Of a DNA stretch of 23,201 bases, positions 21,699 through 23,201 are shown piece after piece. The notes beneath the pieces are model-generated. The model made no database searches. It saw only the letters and a list, made by a program, of their open reading frames with translations, and was not told the origin of the DNA. A program made the translations under genes and the position numbers. The stretch is from positions 1 to 23,201 of IMG/VR virus record IMGVR_UViG_3300017917_003254, one strand, 5' to 3'. Source of the stretch: a virus. Position 1 is the stretch's first letter. The number at the start of each line of letters is the position of its first letter.

Positions 21699-21772
21699 TG
21701 GCTGGGCTACATGGATTCGAACCACGATAAACAGATTCAAAGTCTGCTGTCCTACCGTTAGACGATAGCCCA
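21699..21772 (-). tRNA. tRNA-Gln (anticodon TTG)
   Basis: Acceptor TGGGCTA/TAGCCCA, D arm GTCT/GGAC, anticodon loop CTTTGAA, T arm CGTGG/CCATG with TTCGAAT, discriminator G, encoded CCA. It reads CAA and CAG. Confidence 0.94.
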
Positions 21773-21776
21773 ATGA

Positions 21777-22106
21777 TTACCATTTGCTTTCCCTCCACTC
21801 ACCGCTGACCTTCTTGCCTTCAACAGCATGTGGATATTTCTTCCTTGACTCGTAGTCCTGATCAGTGGTCCAACGCTTGCCGCAATCCTCGCATTCGTAA
21901 TCGCGCCAGTAGCTGTCCTCGTAATCCCAACCGCCGCTATTGCCCTTGTTCTCAAACCATGAGTTATAATGCGGGCATTCTTCCTCTAAAGCAACCAGTT
22001 TGTTGGACCACTCGTTGATCTTGGCCTCGATAGCACGGCGGCGCTTGACGATGGATTCGGATCGTTCGATCCGTTTCAGATCAGTCTTGGTCAGTCGGCG
22101 CTTCAT
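21777..22106 (-). CDS. Basic zinc-binding hypothetical protein
   Basis: This 109-residue protein has a basic helical N-terminus (MKRRLTKTDLKRIERSESIV) leading to a probable coiled coil, then a likely zinc site in the C-terminal half: C at EECPHYNSW (with nearby His) and YECEDCGKRW, giving three cysteines and one histidine. The arrangement suggests a nucleic-acid-interacting protein. GAGG lies five bases before the ATG. It lies between tRNA-Leu(TAA) and tRNA-Gln in the same direction, so it may be co-transcribed with them. Function unknown. Confidence 0.65.
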   Translation of the reverse strand: MKRRLTKTDLKRIERSESIVKRRRAIEAKINEWSNKLVALEEECPHYNSWFENKGNSGGWDYEDSYWRDYECEDCGKRWTTDQDYESRKKYPHAVEGKKVSGEWRESKW

Positions 22107-22120
22107 GCCATCCTCATAAT

Positions 22121-22196
22121 TGGTGCCCCCTGTCAGATTCGAACTGACCCTTGAGCGATTTTAAGTCGCTTGCCTCTACCGCTGGGCTAAGAGGGC
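22121..22196 (-). tRNA. tRNA with TAA anticodon (Leu), short variable loop
   Basis: Acceptor GCCCTCT/AGGGGGC, anticodon stem AGCGA/TCGCT (perfect) around CTTAAAA, T arm GTCAG/CTGAC with TTCGAAT, encoded CCA. The anticodon reads TTA (Leu), but the variable loop is only five bases (CAAGG), unlike class II leucine tRNAs. The D arm has a three-pair stem (GCC/GGC) with a large loop, as in Leu tRNAs. Confidence 0.85.
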
Positions 22197-22214
22197 GTCT
22201 CGTTTGTTGTGTGT

Positions 22215-22242
22215 AATGTAGCATCTACAGCTTATAAGTCTA
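22215..22242 (-). promoter_or_regulatory. Possible promoter for the tRNA/small-ORF cluster
   Basis: On the minus strand TAGACT (-35) and TACATT (-10) are 16 bases apart, with TGC directly before the -10 as an extended -10 element. It is the natural place for a promoter driving tRNA-Leu(TAA) and downstream genes. Both boxes are only fair matches. Confidence 0.35.
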
Positions 22243-22243
22243 C

Positions 22244-22251
22244 CATAAATA
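22244..22251 (+). promoter_or_regulatory. T4-type late promoter motif (CATAAATA), plus strand
   Basis: CATAAATA lies 20 bases upstream of the ATG of the C1q-like fibre gene, on the same strand as that gene. Its presence on the plus strand only here supports the motif as functional and places the fibre gene in the late class. Confidence 0.55.
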
Positions 22252-22271
22252 TGGTTCGTAGGGGAAAAAAG

Positions 22272-22820
22272 ATGACCACTAAGATAACCAATGATGTGAT
22301 CCAAACTGGAACGATAACCTTTGATAGGCTAGCGTCTGGCACGTTGAACGGGCAATCCATAGCTAACCTGACTGTCAGTGGTACGCTCACAGCATCAGGC
22401 AATCTAAGCGTATCCAACATACCTGCATTCAACGCTTACATAGGTTACAGAGCGATGAACTTGATCGTAAGTGGAAACGGTATATTGACTAGCGGTTGGG
22501 CAACTAACCTAAACAATGGCAGCCGCTTTAACACAACCACTGGAAGGTTCACTGCATCAGTAGCAGGATATTATCATTTCACATTGATGGTTTCGCACAG
22601 CGGTGGCACAGACGTCTCTGACTTTGGCATAGCAAAGAATGATGCAGTATATGGCGAGGTCTTTGTGATCAAGTCAGGAACCTCACCTAGCTGGAACAAC
22701 GGAGCAGTTAGCGCAACCATGTATCTTGGTGCCAACGAAACTGCTGGAGTGATTGCTTTAGCATACGCAGGTAATGCAGGCTCTGGTCGCGTGAATTTCT
22801 CGGGACATAAGATAGGATAA
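22272..22820 (+). CDS. Phage fibre protein with C1q-like domain
   Basis: This 182-residue protein has an N-terminal collagen/fibre-like lead (ITNDVIQTGTITFDRLASGT, then LTVSGTLTASGNLSV) and a C-terminal C1q/TNF-like jelly roll of about 130 residues. Landmarks of the C1q fold are the FNAY strand, a W-x-T-N-L-N-N-x-x-x-F-N-T-T-T-G-R-F-x-A segment, GYYHFTLMVSHS, and a final GRVNFSGHKI. Such domains form trimers at the tips of phage fibres and bind receptors. I start at 22272, where GGGG precedes the ATG by about eight bases; the frame opens from 22209, but earlier starts lie on the late promoter. It is one of only two plus-strand genes and sits between tRNAs, far from the structural operon. Confidence 0.8.
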   Translation: MTTKITNDVIQTGTITFDRLASGTLNGQSIANLTVSGTLTASGNLSVSNIPAFNAYIGYRAMNLIVSGNGILTSGWATNLNNGSRFNTTTGRFTASVAGYYHFTLMVSHSGGTDVSDFGIAKNDAVYGEVFVIKSGTSPSWNNGAVSATMYLGANETAGVIALAYAGNAGSGRVNFSGHKIG

Positions 22821-23028
22821 GAGCGCCGGTGATGCAACACGAAATGGTCCTGCATCCTACCTGGTAGCCGGCTCTACCGCCCTCTGGGATTATCAGTCCC
22901 ACTTACCGACATGATTGGGTAGATTCCACTCTACTCCAACCTGCCCGAGGCCCGGGGGTGTATTGCGATCGGTGGAATTACACGATCATAGCAACATTGA
23001 CCTGATCCAGGGTACTGCACCTTGAAAC
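22821..23028. other. Highly structured intergenic region, possible ncRNA
   Basis: No ORF here looks real. The region holds a run of hairpins: GATGCA/TGCATC (22831-22856), GGTAG/CTACC (22863-22878), TGGGA/TCCCA (22885-22901), GGGTAGA/TCTACTC (22917-22936, one G-T), CCCG/CGGG (22944-22956) and a bulged stem GC..GATCG/CGATC..GC (22961-22996). It lacks the T-loop motif TTCGA, so it is not a tRNA. The strand is uncertain: one stem is better on plus and one on minus. Confidence 0.45.
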
Positions 23029-23103
23029 TGGAGGTGTGGGTAGGACTCGAACCTACATGCAACGGATTTGCAGTCCGCGGCGTAACCCTTCCGCCACCAC
23101 ACC
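23029..23103 (-). tRNA. tRNA-Cys (anticodon GCA)
   Basis: Acceptor GGTGTGG/CCACACC, three-pair D stem GCG/CGC, anticodon stem GCGGA/TCCGT around CTGCAAA, T arm GTAGG/CCTAC with TTCGAGT, discriminator T as usual for Cys, encoded CCA. Confidence 0.93.
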
Positions 23104-23108
23104 GATCT

Positions 23109-23183
23109 TGGTAGTCCCTGCGGGAATCGAACCCACGACATCAACCTTGGCAAGGTTGCGCTCTACCCCTGAGCTACGCCCGC
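23109..23183 (-). tRNA. tRNA-Gly (anticodon GCC), acceptor stem unpaired
   Basis: D arm (GCTC/GAGC), anticodon arm (CAACC/GGTTG around TTGCCAA) and T arm (GTGGG/CCCGC, TTCGATT) are intact and CCA is encoded. The acceptor strands GCGGGCG and AGGGACT do not pair, so it may be a chimera or a dead gene. Confidence 0.7.
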
Positions 23184-23201
23184 ATGTCTTTGACTGTTTA
23201 T

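Noticed and set aside
21758-21955. Minus-strand 65-aa frame
   Set aside because: Overlaps tRNA-Gln and the zinc-binding gene in another frame, without its own ribosome site.
22862-22935. Possible degenerate tRNA-Ile (CTGATAA loop in a GGGA/TCCC stem, minus strand)
   Set aside because: There is no T-loop TTCGA motif and no matching acceptor strands at the right distance, so a tRNA call is not supported.

Overview
This window looks like part of the genome of a T4-like tailed phage (myovirus-type) infecting an aquatic, probably marine or freshwater, bacterium. The evidence is: densely packed genes with 1-8 base overlaps; structural proteins opening with the KINENF..ELY or NTDGTV..LIGRLYKNYGE type N-termini seen in T4-like marine phages; T4-type late promoters (NATAAATA) in front of structural genes; MazG-like, IscA-like and radical-SAM accessory genes; and 12 tRNA genes scattered between small ORFs. 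No photosynthesis gene is present, so the host cannot be named from this window.

Layout (almost everything is on the minus strand, so transcription runs right to left). 1-883: an accessory block (unknown partial gene, zinc-ribbon protein, MazG-like pyrophosphohydrolase) with its own promoter, placed after a strong terminator that closes the structural block. 980-10717: late virion block with a conserved tail-fibre-type protein, two small probable fibre-assembly proteins, a 599-aa fibre protein, a 974-aa protein with Ig/cadherin-like repeats, and three tandem paralogs sharing N- and C-terminal caps. 10749-11069: a lone plus-strand zinc-finger gene. 11062-14768: accessory genes, namely IscA-like Fe-S carrier, translation initiation factor IF-1, two paralogous radical SAM proteins, two small membrane proteins and small unknowns. 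14761-16380: small unknowns including a YdcH/DUF465 protein, a class 3 lipase and an acidic protein. 16443-17800: a discrete transcription unit bounded by a sigma70-like promoter and a bidirectional terminator, holding four tRNAs (Pro, Ala, Thr, Thr), a pseudoknotted leader before a 37-aa basic ORF, a tail-collar-domain ORF and an HNH endonuclease. 17797-20901: metabolic genes (asparagine-synthase-like, GMP reductase GuaC, probable 2OG-type oxygenase) and one gene split by an in-frame TGA. 20918-23183: eight more tRNAs interleaved with small ORFs, a plus-strand C1q-like fibre gene with its own late promoter, and a highly structured 200-base intergenic region.

Themes: the phage appears to invest in translation (tRNAs, IF-1), Fe-S chemistry (IscA beside two radical SAM enzymes), nucleotide pool control (MazG-like, GuaC) and receptor-binding diversity (fibre paralogs, C1q fibre). 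The least expected elements are the phage IF-1 and an apparent vestige of its start downstream of the second radical SAM copy, the H-type pseudoknot leader at 17608-17669, the TGA-interrupted gene at 18942-19304, a tRNA-Gly whose acceptor strands do not pair, a Leu(TAA) tRNA with a short variable loop, and the structured region 22821-23030. All functional calls are from reading sequence and recalled family features; no database search was run.
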